DNA of 64,000 bases from Roridomyces roridus (taxonomy: Eukaryota > Basidiomycota > Agaricomycetes > Agaricales > Mycenaceae). The translations under genes and the position numbers were made by a program. The notes under the pieces were generated by a model. The model was not told where the DNA came from. It was given only the letters and a program-made list of their open reading frames with translations, and did not search any database. The stretch is taken from positions 806,001 to 870,000 of the forward strand of contig JARKIF010000001.1 in NCBI GenBank assembly GCA_029378245.1, in the 5' to 3' direction. Positions 20,553 through 32,230 of the stretch are shown piece by piece (positions within the stretch are counted from its first letter, which is position 1; the number at the start of each line of letters is the position of its first letter).

Positions 20553-23500
20553 CTAGTCGTCCTCCAGCCCGCCATCCAGAATGTGCTCCTCGTCCGAGAC
20601 GTCACCGTGGCAATCATCTAGCTCCTCCCCATCCTCCTCCCAGCCCTCATCCTCCGCCTCGTCGACATCCATATCATCAGATACGACCGGTACCCTCCGC
20701 TTCCCGCGCCCTAGCCTTACCTCAGTTCTCGTCACCTCCGCGCGTCTGGCCAGATCCCGAAACATTGCCGCCTGCTTGAGGGCATACGCAATCGCCCCCT
20801 TAGCCTGCTGTGACACGGGCAATACCCCCATTGGAACTGACCTCGCGCGTGCCTCCCACTCATCAGCGCGGTGGTTTAAGGAAATTGGAAGACGTCGTTG
20901 CTCCTCTCGGAGCAACTTGATCTCCTCGTCCCAACGTCGGCACCGCGCGTATGCCTTGGACCACTCAATCCGCAACGCTGTCAAGGACCATTCAATGTCA
21001 AAACAACGCCACGGAGACGTCACATACCGTCGTCCATGTCGGGCTCCCCCGTGGTCCCCGTTCCTGTCCATATCCAGGAGATCTCCCTCACGTTCTCTCA
21101 ACGCGTCGCCCGCTCCAGTTGCTCCTTCCCCGTGAGGGGCGCCAGCTCTCCAAGCTCGCGTAGCACATCTTCCTGCCGCTCTCGCCTCTCCGTTTGACGC
21201 CTCTTCTTTTCCCTTTCCTTCGGCGATTGCTCCTCGTCACCCATACATCGAATATCTTGGGCCCGCAAAACGGACCACCCAACGCGAGCGGGATCTCCCC
21301 CCGCCAACCGTCGCTTCGCTTCCCATGCATCTTGATATTTTTCCGAGTGGAGGCGGATCTTGGCCTCATTCTGCTCCACAATGGCGCGGGCTCGCGTATT
21401 CGCTCCTTGATGTCGAGCTTGATGCCGCTTGTACGTCAACACCCGGGACTTGACGTGTAGGTATCGCCGAAGGTCATCCAACGCCGTCGACCACTGCGTG
21501 TCACGAAGCGAGTCTTCAATGACGGCGAGACTATTGAGGGGTTCCTGCTGTCGCTGCTCCGCACTCAGCGCCGAGGGCAGGAAGAGCGGCTCGTTTTCTA
21601 CGTGCTCGCCTTCCGGTGCATCCCGCGTGTTGAGGGCCATAATCGACGCCGGCGTGTACGTCTGTTGGAGCACGCGCAGCCGTCCCACGGTCCGTGTCAA
21701 CTTCCTCCGGAGCGCCACGATGCTGATCTCTTGGGTTGTCGTGCCTGCTTTTTTGCGCTGGATTTGCAGCCGTACTCGCCATCTCATCCTCAATATCATT
21801 GTAGTCTTAACAAAGGGAGACTCACTGCTCCTCCTCCACCTCCAAGCCCGCCGCAATGAACGAGCACGGACTCACGGTGTGGACGCTCGGAATTCCCGCC
21901 TTGACACGCTCGGCCTCCGCTTTCTCCAATCGCAGTAGAACGTCTTTTTCCGTTATCCCTGTAAACAATTAATATCAGTTTCCGTCAGAAAGTCCTTATT
22001 CGGACGCCACACACCCCGATGTGTCTTTTCATATGGATCCTTCTTCCCTGCAGGGTCCGCCTCCCATTCTTCTATCATCCTCTGCCATTCTGGAACCCGC
22101 TTTGCTTGCTGCCCGGAGAAGTTGTTGAAGCTCTCCGATTGCGTCTCGTACTCGTCCATTGCTCGGTCCAAGCGAATGCGTAGTCTGTCCGCTACAACCG
22201 ACGTCAGTACGTAAGTATTGCCAAAGAAGTCTCGAGACTCACCGAGATTCACGAGCTTGTCCCAATTCCAATTGCCGAGGTGACAATTGAGCACATCCTC
22301 CCTGGAACCCGGCCCCATCTCGCGCGTATAGGGTTGGACACGGGTCAGGATCAATTTATGTTGATCGCAATTTTTTGTACACTCTCGCCCTCGTTTTGAT
22401 GCAAATGAATACATAGAGGGGACCATGCAAGGTCTACCTACCTGTCAGTCAAAGTCCGAGGGCCAGAGGTGGAACGGTTGTGTTGCTATGCGCTGGATAG
22501 CCGAATCTGACCCGCGGGTCACGGGTATGACTGACCCGTGTCACAAAATCGTCGATTATTGGAATAGGGGCAGTCCGATAAGTCCGAAATCTTGGTTAGA
22601 CGATAACCTTCCCATTTGGGCACAGTTTGCCCTAAAATTTGTGACGTTGGGATCAGTACTTGCCCCGCTGTTAGCCGATCAGTCCCAAACCCGTGCAAAA
22701 CCCGCGGGTGACCCGTGTCCAACCCTACGCGCGTACTCGACGCCACGCCACCGAGGTGCGCCCACGGCCGCTCGATCCCCTCTCCATCGGTTTGAGCACT
22801 ACCCGGAACAGTATTGAGGGAATAAGCCAGTTGGCAGGCCTGCGTGTGACCGTGGATGTGCATTTTTGGTATGACAAATCTCCAGAGCCTCAGGAGGGCG
22901 CGGAGACGAACCAGTGGCGGAAGTTCTTTGAGACGTTTGGCGAGATTCTTCCACCATTGACATACGATGTCGTACGAGATGATTTTGGGCAGCCCAGCGT
23001 GGAGATGACGGAGAATGGAAGCGAATATGTAATCCATGTTGACGTAGCTATATCCGTCTCAGTAAACACGAAAATCACCAAGCGTCAAACCGTACCGTTC
23101 TCCCTTCTGAAGGTCTCCGACTCCTGTTGGCTGAACAAATTCGTGGCGTGCGCACACACCCATGCCGACACCAGTCGCGCTGTAGCCCCGCGAGAACTTG
23201 GTGTTGGCATAGTCCAGAGCGGCAAGCCCGCTGCAAGTACTCATCTAGCGTTTCTGTCAGCGACGCCACCGGACATCGTTATCGTTCTGGAAGAAAGCGT
23301 ACCTCATTTTGATTTGTTGCCGTCCGGAGAAACTCTCGGTAAGGCGCACTCTCCACCATGTACGACCAGCCCGGACCCAGCGGTGCGTCCTTTATCTCGT
23401 TCGACACAAGACGGCGCTTGAGACGGAAACACGCGTCTATTGCCAAGAACGTTATATACAAGAACCTAAACGACCTTAGTGTCAGTGTCACATCTCAGTG

Positions 23501-24772
23501 GTAGAAATCGAATTGAAACTCACCGACTCTCAGCCGGCGCATTCTCCCAGTCAGTTGGGATATTTACCCCAGGACGCGGGCAACATGGGCACAGCACGGC
23601 AAGCCCTCCCGGTTTCGTTGCCATGACCCCTCCCTCCTCGTGCCCTTGCCCCGCCCGCTTCAACATGAGCAAATGTCGGTACTCGCGACAAACGCGCAGA
23701 AAGACTGCGTAGCGATTCGGAGGTTTGATGCCAGTGTGATCCGTCATCTTCTCCAACATCGAGTAGAAGTCGTACATCGTTGTCTTGGCTTGTAACGTCG
23801 AGGCCAAGAAAAGATCCAGACAGGCGAAGGTCACGCAAGTCCGGGGACTGTCATCCGTAGCGGGAAACCAGCCAGCTTGAAGCATTTGAATGTCGGGTGC
23901 ACCGGAGACGCCAGCCAATTCACAGCCACAAATGTCGAGGTTTACGCGGTGGAAGCCATTGGTGTGAAGGACCCAAAAGTTGCTGTGAGCAGGCCTTGGC
24001 ACTGCACAGCGCTGTCCCGGGCGGTGACCGAGTTGTACACGCAGGCCGAGCTCTGAAAGCTGGCATTTGGCGAAGAATTCTCCGTTCCACTTCTAGGGCC
24101 GTCGAATCAGCATATACCTTCGGAGAAAATCAAGGAATACGCACCTCGATTCGATGCAAAGGGTGTGTAGCATGACGAACGACACAGCAGCCCTCACACA
24201 GCATCTCGTCACCGAAACAATCCTGGCAGCGAATGGAACTCACGATGGCGGGGTCCCTGCAGACGTGACAAAGGTCGTCCATGCATCCATCGCGGCTCAT
24301 GACCACCCTGAGATACTCGTCGCGTCGATCGCGGAACCGGTGAAGAGCTGCATCCTTATGAAACGCGGTTATTGAGGAGGTCGGCAGAGGAAGAGTCGCC
24401 TACCGAGGGCTTGAACACGCGAGGTTGTCGAGGCTGCTGGGTGCCTTCATCCTCACCCCAGCCCAAGTCGAATTGGTAGCGGCCCGGGTCCACGGGCTCC
24501 CATTGCTGCTGTAGCGGTTGGGGTTGTGCAGCCTCAGCTACTGCTTCCAGACGCAGACGTTGACGCTTGACAGGGGAAGGGGGTTCAATGAGGAATTCCT
24601 CTTGGTAGGCGCGACGGCCGTCGCGGGAAGGTCGGTCTATATGGGTGATAATAGGATCATTTCCCGAGTTGCCGAGAATTGCGTCAATCGTGAAGCTGTG
24701 CGTGTGTCCACGGACATCAGTCGCAGCAACTTTGGACCGATGTTTCCCTTGGCCTCGTCGAGTGCGCGACAT
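20553..24772 (-). pseudogene. KDZ transposase, ten exons, broken by a MITE and a TGA
   Basis: DDE/RNase H-fold transposase of the Kyakuja-Dileera-Zisupton group. Exons I joined: 24772-24404, 24354-24145, 24092-23524, 23465-23303, 23244-23096, 23047-22243 (with the MITE), 22191-22015, 21958-21827, 21783-21028, 20977-20553. Without the MITE and one TSD copy this gives 3348 nt, 1115 codons, in phase throughout. Features in order: Cys/His cluster CHVCRDP, CQDCFGDEMLCEGC, RHATHPLH (CxC2-like zinc region); WVLHTNGFHRVNLDICGC; LQAGWFPATDDSPRT; FSRGYSATGVGMGVCARH; ISYDIVCQWW; FVIPKMHIHGHTQACQ; QTDGEGIERPWA; GPGSREDVLNCHLGNWNW; acidic C-terminus. Acidic residues in the YDIVCQW and DGEGIERPW motifs are probable catalytic ones. 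Lesions: the MITE at 22329-22727, and an in-frame TGA (21098-21100) where CGA would fit, removing about the last 165 residues. Confidence 0.8.
22329..22727. mobile_element. hAT-like MITE inside the KDZ transposase
   Basis: 399 bp. Inverted ends TAGGGTTGGACACGGGTCA (19 bp, perfect); target duplication CGCGCGTA (22321-22328 and 22728-22735). Removing it with one duplication copy restores the conserved join ASSTR/EMGPGS. Sub-terminal ACCCGCGGG strings repeat. It has no coding capacity. Confidence 0.88.
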
Positions 24773-24796
24773 TGTCCAGCGAGGACCGACTGCCAC

Positions 24797-26090
24797 GAGT
24801 ACAATGCAGCCAACAGCCTTCGCTCTTACTCGCTACCTTACGTCCCAGCTCCCGGTGGCGCTTGGCTTAGACAGTCTGGGGCTGCTCCGACTCCGTGAAT
24901 CCATACGCCTCCAGCCTCAACAGTGCCACTACAACCGAGAATGATATTGTTGTGAGTTACCCGCGCACTGACTCCCAATCTCGCGACTTGACTTCCCTGT
25001 AGAACGAGGCAATATCTCTGACCGGTATGTTCGCGACGGAAACTGTTTTCATCGAGATTATCACCACGGACCAAGACGACCTCGAGCAATGGGCCTGCAC
25101 GCCATCCATTGACAAGGGAGAGGGAGGTCATACCGGTGTGAGTTCCCCGGTTTCAGCTACCCAATGACATCATCTTCCAGCCGCCGACACTTGGGCAGCC
25201 ATTTTATGTGCTGCATATTTTACTGGGTTCTCTGAGGTAGTTTTCCCTTGTCTGAAACGTCCTCAGCGTCTTCCGAGTACAAGACTTCGACACATCGGCG
25301 ACACCGGTACCCAGAGAATGCCTCGCAGACCCCGGCACCCAAACATGTCCTCCGATGTCCCTTGGCCTATCCGGGCCCGTTTTGTGCATCTCCTGAACGT
25401 GGTGAGTTGCAATACTACTCAAATAGACGTTCATGGCTCATCTGGACCTCAAGTGGCCAACTTCTACACTCGAACATCCGGCTTTGCTACTACGGCCATT
25501 TCAGCCTGGAGGGTTTGCGGGCAGTTATCGGAGCTCCCAGCCTCGATTCTTCTCTGTAAGACCTTCCTTTGGTGGGTATTGGTGGCGCAATTGACCATCT
25601 CCAGAGCTTTCCATTCACTTACCGGTCCCACCGATCAAACGGGTCTGGAACTCACCCCGGTGTAGTAACGTGGCCGGTTTGGCTCGGGACGGGCGCGGTA
25701 CACCTCCTGGTAGAAGAATATAGTGTTGTTTTGTGTCAGCCAAATGTAGAGCCTGCGCAAGAGTCGACCGAATTTTCCATCACGCACTCGCCACTACCAA
25801 TATGACGCACTCGCCACGCAAATATTATTTTATTGGGACTCGGTATGATTCCTTGGCTATTCTGAGGGCACAGGACGTGTTTATATCAACCCCAGAGCTC
25901 TTCTGATTTTTGTGCCAATTTTACCAGGTGGGTATGTATCCGAACGCAACATCGACGTTGTTAACGAAGAAGTGGAGACAGACTTGATGTGGCAGCGCAT
26001 ACCCGTCTTGACCTCTTCCACTTGCATCCCACCTCATCCTCCCTCTCTCCGCGGCAAAACTACCAACAAACCAATGCTGTGAGAGCTCAT
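24797..26090. other. 5' region of the KDZ transposase; no supported gene
   Basis: Short overlapping ORFs only. It probably includes the divergent promoters of the transposase (minus) and of the small basic ORF (plus). Confidence 0.4.
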
Positions 26091-26137
26091 CCCCCCCATT
26101 CCATCCTCACACCTGAGCTGCGACTGTCTGTAGACCT

Positions 26138-26708
26138 GACAACGCATCTCCGACTGAAAAAAAGAGAGAGGCGCAGTGTGAGGCCTCCGCTCGTTATCGC
26201 GAAAAGTCTACCCAATTCCCTCCTCCACCCTCCCTCCAAACTCATCTTTCCTTCACTCAGGCATTGAGCCAAGGTTCTCGCTGCTGGCCGGCTGCGCGCC
26301 GCCAAGTACGTCACTTTCTCTGTCGACTTTCATACTCCTCCAATGGACTCAGACGACGGGAAGAGCTCAAGCACGATGAGGAGGCAAAGGAACGGGCACG
26401 GGAGGCACGGGCGCGATACCGGGAGAAGTGCGTCCGCTTTCCTCTTTCTTTTTTTTCCCTACATGACACCGACGTGCAGCAATCGTGAAATTCTGGCCAA
26501 GAAACAGCGGCTTGTGCGCAAGCGCGCCTTCATCAAGAAGCACGGCGTACATGCGTACATTCAGCGCCGTTTCGATGCCCCTATGCCCATGACACAGGCG
26601 CCGTCAGTCCAGGAAGACGTCTCGGAGGGAGACGAAGACTGGGACGGCTACCCCAATGCACGGCCTCTCATCAGCCCTTACGATGATCCCTTATTCAAAA
26701 GATGGTAG
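26138..26708 (+). CDS. Small Lys/Arg/Glu-rich protein of the outer transposon
   Basis: Two segments are clear: RRREELKHDEEAKERAREAR up to about 26429, a GT-AG intron of about 53 nt (26430-26482), and NREILAKKQRLVRKRAFIKKH continuing to ISPYDDPLFKRW and TAG at 26706-26708. An earlier exon probably lies near 26138-26202 (KKREAQCEASARYRE), but the intervening splice sites are ambiguous. The charged, helical composition resembles DNA-binding or bZIP-like helices, yet no leucine zipper is visible. It is divergent from the KDZ transposase, so I infer an accessory ORF of the element. Function unknown. Confidence 0.4.
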
Positions 26709-26823
26709 ATATAGTTAGCTACTCGTCGTACGCCGTCTCGCACACACAATACATTTTTATTCCAAGAAAAGTCGTAGCTGAGGCGATTATCTCGAGTCAT
26801 CTCGAACTACCACATCCCTACCC

Positions 26824-26945
26824 TCACAACTTGGCGCGCACCTGCAAAGATGTTAGCAAGAGCTCACTGCTCGCTGAGAGGGAAATACCTTCACCAACTG
26901 CCATCCACGTTCAATCAGCTCATATAGCTGATACAATGCGTTAGA
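26824..26945 (-). pseudogene. C-terminal exons of an unknown protein, truncated at the inner inverted repeat
   Basis: On the minus strand LYELIERGWQLVK is followed by a 47-nt GT-AG intron and VRAKL then TGA (26824-26826). The codon pattern and splice sites look genuine, but the upstream coding part is missing where the inner repeat begins. Not recognised. It may be a gene of the outer transposon cut by the inner insertion. Confidence 0.35.
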
Positions 26946-27130
26946 AATGGGTTGTACCCGGTAGGTCTAATGCGTTATCTATGAGTGGTTGCCCACGATC
27001 AATTTTTTCGCTGTACGGCTGTTCGGCACAGTTGTTGGGCATTTGGGCTGCCGGTTTCGGCCGTTTTGCTGCTTCCATCAGCTGTCGGAGTGTGAAATAA
27101 AAGTGAGCGTTTATTTGCTGCATTTATTCG
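26945..27130 (+). repeat. Inner terminal inverted repeat, left copy
   Basis: TGTACCCGGTAGGTCTAATG at about 26953-26972 is matched, inverted and with two changes, at 45766-45786. Homology then fades but continues as scattered matches (a TTTTTT-GC-rich stretch and CATCA-GTGAATAAA-like strings) for about 150 bp on each side. Together they bracket the DIRS and Helitron elements. Confidence 0.5.
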
Positions 27131-28060
27131 ACATCCGGCAAACGCCGGTTAGATCAATTACACTAAATATTGAAAAAAGCGGGCGCACTCGTCCGGCACC
27201 GGGGCTCGGGGACACACCGACACCTTGATTCCAGGACAAAAACTCCCTCCCTCCCTCTCTCCATCCACGCACGTGCCCATCGCTCAGCGCATCAGCATCG
27301 GGATTTGTGTGCAAAAACACCAGCAAATTCGCACTGCGGCGCCCCTGCACCCCCGGCAGTACGTGCAGCCCGTTGGCTGGTGCCAGCAGCATCACATGGA
27401 CATGTAAAACATCCCAGGAGGCTTGCATGGCCCCGCTGCATTGGAAGCGATGGTTACTGGTTTTGGCGGGTCGGGATTGACGGCGGGATCGGCGGGTCAG
27501 GGATCGGCAACTGGGTCGGGATTGGCATGAGGCAAGGGTGTATATGAGCCATGCAGGCACTGTACTGGCGATGGAAAGAGAGGAGGCAGTCGTGGACGCT
27601 GCTGGACGCTGGCGCGCAAGGCTACTCGTGGTGCAGAGATGCTCGACGAGCTGAGGGTGAGGGGAAGTCAGGAACGAGACCTGTATTACACCGGGGTGTA
27701 TCAGACAGGAAATATGATCTAGAGAATATGAAGAGAAGGTCTTTGGTGTGTGCGGGGGGGCTTGGCCAACCGCCGATCTGGCCGCCCGGCACGGTAAAGC
27801 TAGCACGGCCGGGATAACGATCGGGGAAGCGGCGGGAAAGGCCAAACCCGTACACAAGGACCGCTGAGGGACCGAAACGAAGCCCAAAGCAGCCCAACGA
27901 GAGCGGGGCTCCCAGGGCCGCAGGCACGCGCGAGGGCAAGGAGGGACCGAGAACCCCATGTGAGAGGCACGCGACAGGAAAGAGTTAATGTGTTGATCGA
28001 CTACAAGAAACAAGTGAGAGTGTATGAATGCGGAGATACGGAGAGTGGCACGATAATAAA
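27131..28060. other. No supported gene; flank of the DIRS-like element
   Basis: A 300-codon minus-strand ORF (27111-28013) exists but has biased composition, no motif and opposite-strand ORFs of similar length, so I do not call it. The 3' end of the DIRS-like element probably lies here. Confidence 0.4.
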
Positions 28061-30109
28061 CTAATCGTCATCGAAGGAAAGCGCGTCAACGTCCGAAGGG
28101 TGGCCATGTGCACGAGCAAACTCGGTGATACGGTCCTTCCAGGCCCGAGAGATGGCGGAAGGTATCACCTCTGCTAACCGACGCCAGTAAATTAGGAAGC
28201 AGAGGGAAGTCCAACCCCCGAGCTTCATAATCATCTCGGGGGCCACGCCCGTGGAGAGGAGCTCGAGTGAGCCACCGATGCGGTAGCTGTGACCAAAAAC
28301 TTGATCCAGAGAAGCGGAGCGAAAGACGGTGGAGGAGGAGCGCAAGAAGCTGTCCTTCAGGAGGTAAGACCAGCCAGACGGTGCACGATACGCAAAAAGA
28401 GGCGTGTCGGCAGAGGGTGAATGATTGATTCGACAGTGATTTTGGAAGGCCCAAACCGGGCATAAATCCGACTTCACGTGAGGAACGGCAGTGAGAATGC
28501 ACTCGCCACCCTGCAAAGTCGTGGTCTTCGTCCAGACCAGGTGAATGGAGAGGACCCGATGTCCGTCCACCACAGAAACACCCACTCTTGTGTCCCGGCA
28601 CGTATCACGCGTGGTGGAGAACTTGCCCGGGGAACGAATGAGCAATTCCCCAAGACGACGACATCCCCAAAAGGCAGTTAGCGCCGCCGCCCATGAAGCA
28701 GCACCCAGCGGAGATTGCAGGTCGAGCGAGGCACGAAGGGCACGGAGATGTGCGGGAGTGATGGGACCGCGAGGCGGGCGCTTGAACGAGACCCCACCCT
28801 TGTCGGCGGCCTTCTTGAGTGCAGGAAGCCAGCCCTCGTCGCCATGCCACTCCGCATCATTGAAGATGTGCCAGAGACGGAGCCCGTTAAGCCAATTACG
28901 GATGCACTTCCCCGAGCAAGTACCGACCGTGTCTGCAACAAAGGCGGCAAGGAGAAAGCGATCTGCAGGCATCCGCGCCGATTCTCCGATGCTGGAACGA
29001 TCACAGAACTGAGTGAAGCGGAGGAGGCCCGCGCCGTACGATTCCCTCGTCTCTGGAACATGGCTGAGAAGAAGGTTCTCAAATATCTTGACTTGGAGAA
29101 GAGGAGAAATCCCGGACTCGAGCATGGCCGTGTGTGTGGAGGTCGAGTGTGGGGTGGTCCAAAGGAGAATGCGCCGATCTGCGGGGACATGAGGACGGAA
29201 AGGGCTCGGCACGATTCCGGAGCCGCGGGATTTGCGTGCCGTTTTGCGCGCGAGGGAACGGGCGGCGACAGATCTGACGGCAGAGCATGTATCCTCGCCA
29301 CGAGGAAGAGAGGAAGAGTGGATAGCGCGTGGGATGCAAGAGAACGATTGACGGCCTATATGGACCAACGGAGGGTCAGGGATGGAACGATGCGGACCAA
29401 ACCGCTTACCAGAAAGTGACGTGGACGGGGAGGAGGACAAACGAGGGTGACAGCGGTCATGTCCCACTACTTCCAAAGGAGTGACAGACAGCCGAGGCGC
29501 AGAGACCACGGTTGTTTCGAGGGACTGGAGGGCAGGGAGGGAGGAGATGGCTGCAGCAGAAAGGGAATGAGAATGAACGACCGACCCGCTTGCCGAAGCA
29601 GGAACGGGTGTCGGAGGCCAAGATGGCGAGCAGGAACGGAAAGGGCCAATTGCCCGAGGGTCTTGAGCGACGAAGGATGCAACAGAGTGGAGAGGGTCAA
29701 GAGATGTCAATGACGGATGAGATGACGGCAGTCCGGTGATAGTCGGGCCGGAATTGACAAACGGAACGGAAACGGAGTCGCAAGGCGCGAGAATAGACAG
29801 TGCTAGGGAGCTCAAAGGGTCGGTGAGCGCAAGCGCGAGCGGGTCCAGATCAATTCGATTGAGGCCCGCCATCCGCGACGAAGGCGAGAAGAAGCTCGGA
29901 TGGGAGAATGAACCCCCTCGCGATACGGTTGTGAGGGAGGAGATGGGACGGGACGCCGCGAGAAGGAGCGTCAGCGAGGTTATCGCAGGACGGAACGTAC
30001 ACCAAGCTAGGGGTGATGTCATGACCCGCCGCGATCGCGAAAGTCCGACGCGTGCAGAGATTGATCCCGACATTAGGCGAGCGCCCCTTTCCGTGAGCTC
30101 CGATCGCAC
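28061..30109 (-). CDS. Tyrosine recombinase of a DIRS-like retrotransposon
   Basis: Integrates the retroelement without duplicating the target. The recognisable domain occupies the C-terminal ~370 codons. Catalytic set of the family: first Arg in WGCRRLGELL, His-x-x-Arg in GHSYRIGG, GGWTS, and the Tyr in FLIYWRRL. The N-terminal SAM-like part (SHVPETRESYGAGLLRF) is also clear. The reading frame is open for 682 codons but its first ~200 are low-complexity Ser/Pro-rich and overlap the RT/RNase H ORF, as is usual for DIRS elements. No lesion seen. Confidence 0.8.
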   Translation of the reverse strand: MRSELTERGARLMSGSISARVGLSRSRRVMTSPLAWCTFRPAITSLTLLLAASRPISSLTTVSRGGSFSHPSFFSPSSRMAGLNRIDLDPLALALTDPLSSLALSILAPCDSVSVPFVNSGPTITGLPSSHPSLTSLDPLHSVASFVAQDPRAIGPFRSCSPSWPPTPVPASASGSVVHSHSLSAAAISSLPALQSLETTVVSAPRLSVTPLEVVGHDRCHPRLSSSPSTSLSGKRFGPHRSIPDPPLVHIGRQSFSCIPRAIHSSSLPRGEDTCSAVRSVAARSLARKTARKSRGSGIVPSPFRPHVPADRRILLWTTPHSTSTHTAMLESGISPLLQVKIFENLLLSHVPETRESYGAGLLRFTQFCDRSSIGESARMPADRFLLAAFVADTVGTCSGKCIRNWLNGLRLWHIFNDAEWHGDEGWLPALKKAADKGGVSFKRPPRGPITPAHLRALRASLDLQSPLGAASWAAALTAFWGCRRLGELLIRSPGKFSTTRDTCRDTRVGVSVVDGHRVLSIHLVWTKTTTLQGGECILTAVPHVKSDLCPVWAFQNHCRINHSPSADTPLFAYRAPSGWSYLLKDSFLRSSSTVFRSASLDQVFGHSYRIGGSLELLSTGVAPEMIMKLGGWTSLCFLIYWRRLAEVIPSAISRAWKDRITEFARAHGHPSDVDALSFDDD

Positions 30110-32230
30110 CCTTGTTGTCAGAGCGGACGAGGACGTGAAGATCTGAGTAGCCGAGTTGCACCAATAACAGGATTGACAACTCGATAGCTACTGCCTCCAG
30201 CCAGCAAATGTCATGATCGGGGAGGGAAGTTTTCCAGTCCGAGCGAAGCGGGAGAGCGTACCAGAGCTCGCCGATGACGACAGCAACACCCCAGGAAGTG
30301 CTGGCATCCACATAGATGCCCAAATCCTGTAGCGGCCCGAGCGGCTTCAGCTCCCTGTAAAACTCCGGCTTCTCGAGAATGGAAGCCCACCACGTCAAAG
30401 TCTTCCGAGCACAATTGGACAGGCGCCGTCTGGCAAAGGTGCTTCCCTTGAAGCCAGCCATTGCATTGGAAAAGACGGCGATTCGGGAGCAGCCCTCCTT
30501 GTATACGAAACAAAGGTGGCATAATACTCCGTGAAGTTCCTGCAGCTCCAGAAGCGAGACGACACGGTGAGAAGTGACAAGATTGAGCATAACGCGCACG
30601 CGTGCCAAATATTTGAGACGTTTCTCGTTCGGCAGAGAGACACGTCGTAAATGAAAGTCCCAGAAGAGGCCCAGGAAGATGATGACGGGCAGGAAGGCCG
30701 AGCCCGTCTTGACCGGGTGCCAAGGAACCCGTAACGGAGCAATGGGGAGGAGGATGGAGTCTCGAGTGAAAGGATAGGAAGGTTCAGAGTCGATCGAGGA
30801 CGGGTTGGCAAAGATGACGACCGGTACATCATCCTCATACTTGATAACGACAGCGCAGGGCCCCAGCTCGGCCTGCCAGATGTCCACGACAGCGTTGCAA
30901 ACCTGGCCAGCGTTACCACTAGCAGAAGCCGCACCGAAGGGAAAGCAATGATCGAGATAAAATTGACTGTCAAAATGGACAACAAGGAAAGGTTTGTGCG
31001 CGGGGAGCACCGGGCACGTCCGATGGAAGGACTTGATATCAAACACACAAGCCAATGAGTCCGCAGGGGCCGAAGAAACCTGCAGAAGAGGAAAGAATGA
31101 GCACCATGAAGGGCGGGAACGAGAAGGAGAGGGAGGCAAGAACTCCAGTGAGTACGGCAAAACCGTAAGGAGGGCGTGATTATGAGACACGCGCGAGGAA
31201 AGGAATGTGGAAAAAAGATCCCACTGAGAAGGAGAGGGAGAGGGAGACGAAAGCTCCAGAAAGTACAGTAAAACCGTAAGGAGGACGTGATTATGAGACA
31301 CGCGCGAGGAAAACGGCATGGAAAAGATCCATTAAGAAGGAGCGGCAATATAGCCGAGAGAGAGGAGGCGCCAAGACGCAATAGAATTGAGCTCACCAAA
31401 TCTGCCATCCGCGAAGGCATATCAAAACGAGTCGGGAAGTCCTCCTTGTCAATAAAGTCATTGACCGCGGGAACTCCAGAAATTGTGTCGCCCTTCGAGA
31501 GATTGCGGCAGACACGCTTCTTCACACCAACACCCGGACCCTGATCGCTGCTAGCCACAATGAGCGGAGAAGCATAGAAAGGCCCTCGGCAGATAATCTC
31601 CATGTCTGCACGTGAAAAGGGCCCCTCCATGCGACCCGCGGCTAGTTCAGACTGCAGGTACTCGAGGGTAGTTGCGCGCTCGGTGATCGCAGATGGGTGG
31701 TTTTCCAAGATGATAGTGGAAGTGAGAGTGGGCATGCGGCCCAGGGGAAAGCCATGCGTGAGGTTGCGCACGAGATGAGGATAGTTGTGGGTAAGCCCAT
31801 GCTTGGCAAGAAGAGACTCGAAAGCGGCAGCGTCATACGGCTGCACGGTGCGATCAAGGAGAGCAGATAGTCTGTGCGGCGCATCCGAAAGCGCAGGACG
31901 ATGCGAGACAAAAGGCAGAAGATCGGGATATGATAAGAAGCAATCCTGTGGAATAGTAATGTGCCCAAGACAATCATCGACTGCGGCCGCGGGATCAGGG
32001 CGTGAGTGCCCCGGATCGCACACGAGCGCAGGAGGGGTGACGTGAGAGGGCGGCGTGGTCACCTCCGCAGAGGGAGCAGATGTGGAGGCGGTCCTCGCCG
32101 TGGGTGCTGTTACAGCCGCGCAGGGTGTTGAAGGCGATGCAAATGGATTTGGTGCTCTCGCCGCGAAAGGAATGTCTCGTCTGAAGGTCACGACCAACAA
32201 CGCCCGAAAAATGCTCCCCACCATCGGCAA
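29850..32230 (-). CDS. DIRS-like reverse transcriptase / RNase H, one intron
   Basis: First exon 32230-31397 (start MPMVGSIFRALLVV tentative), 317-nt GT-AG intron (31396-31080), second exon 31079-29850. The join gives MADL/VSSAPADS in phase. RT motifs: VFDIKSFHRTCP with the first catalytic Asp, the FPFGAASASGNAG stretch, and IKYEDDVPV for the YxDD box. RNase H follows: LGIYVDASTSWGVAVVIG, a Glu in DICWLEAVAIELSIL, VRSDNKGAIGAHGKG and SRGVPS. The first exon overlaps the gag ORF in another frame. The intron contains a tandem repeat and is unusually long for this genome. Confidence 0.8.
31121..31335. repeat. Tandem repeat (period about 104 bp) within the RT intron
   Basis: Units start at 31121 and 31225 with GAGAAGGAGAGGGAG. 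They share AAAACCGTAAGGAGG and GACACGCGCGAGGAAA. A third partial unit begins near 31336. Confidence 0.65.

Noticed and set aside
27111..28013. 300-codon minus-strand ORF
   Set aside because: No motif, biased composition, overlapping ORFs on other frames; most likely chance in GC-rich flank.
28061..30109. Tyrosine recombinase of a Starship giant element (captain) explaining the 28-kb block
   Set aside because: The recombinase sits directly after RT/RNase H and Gag ORFs in DIRS order, and the 28-kb block is bounded by KDZ-type inverted termini with a transposase.
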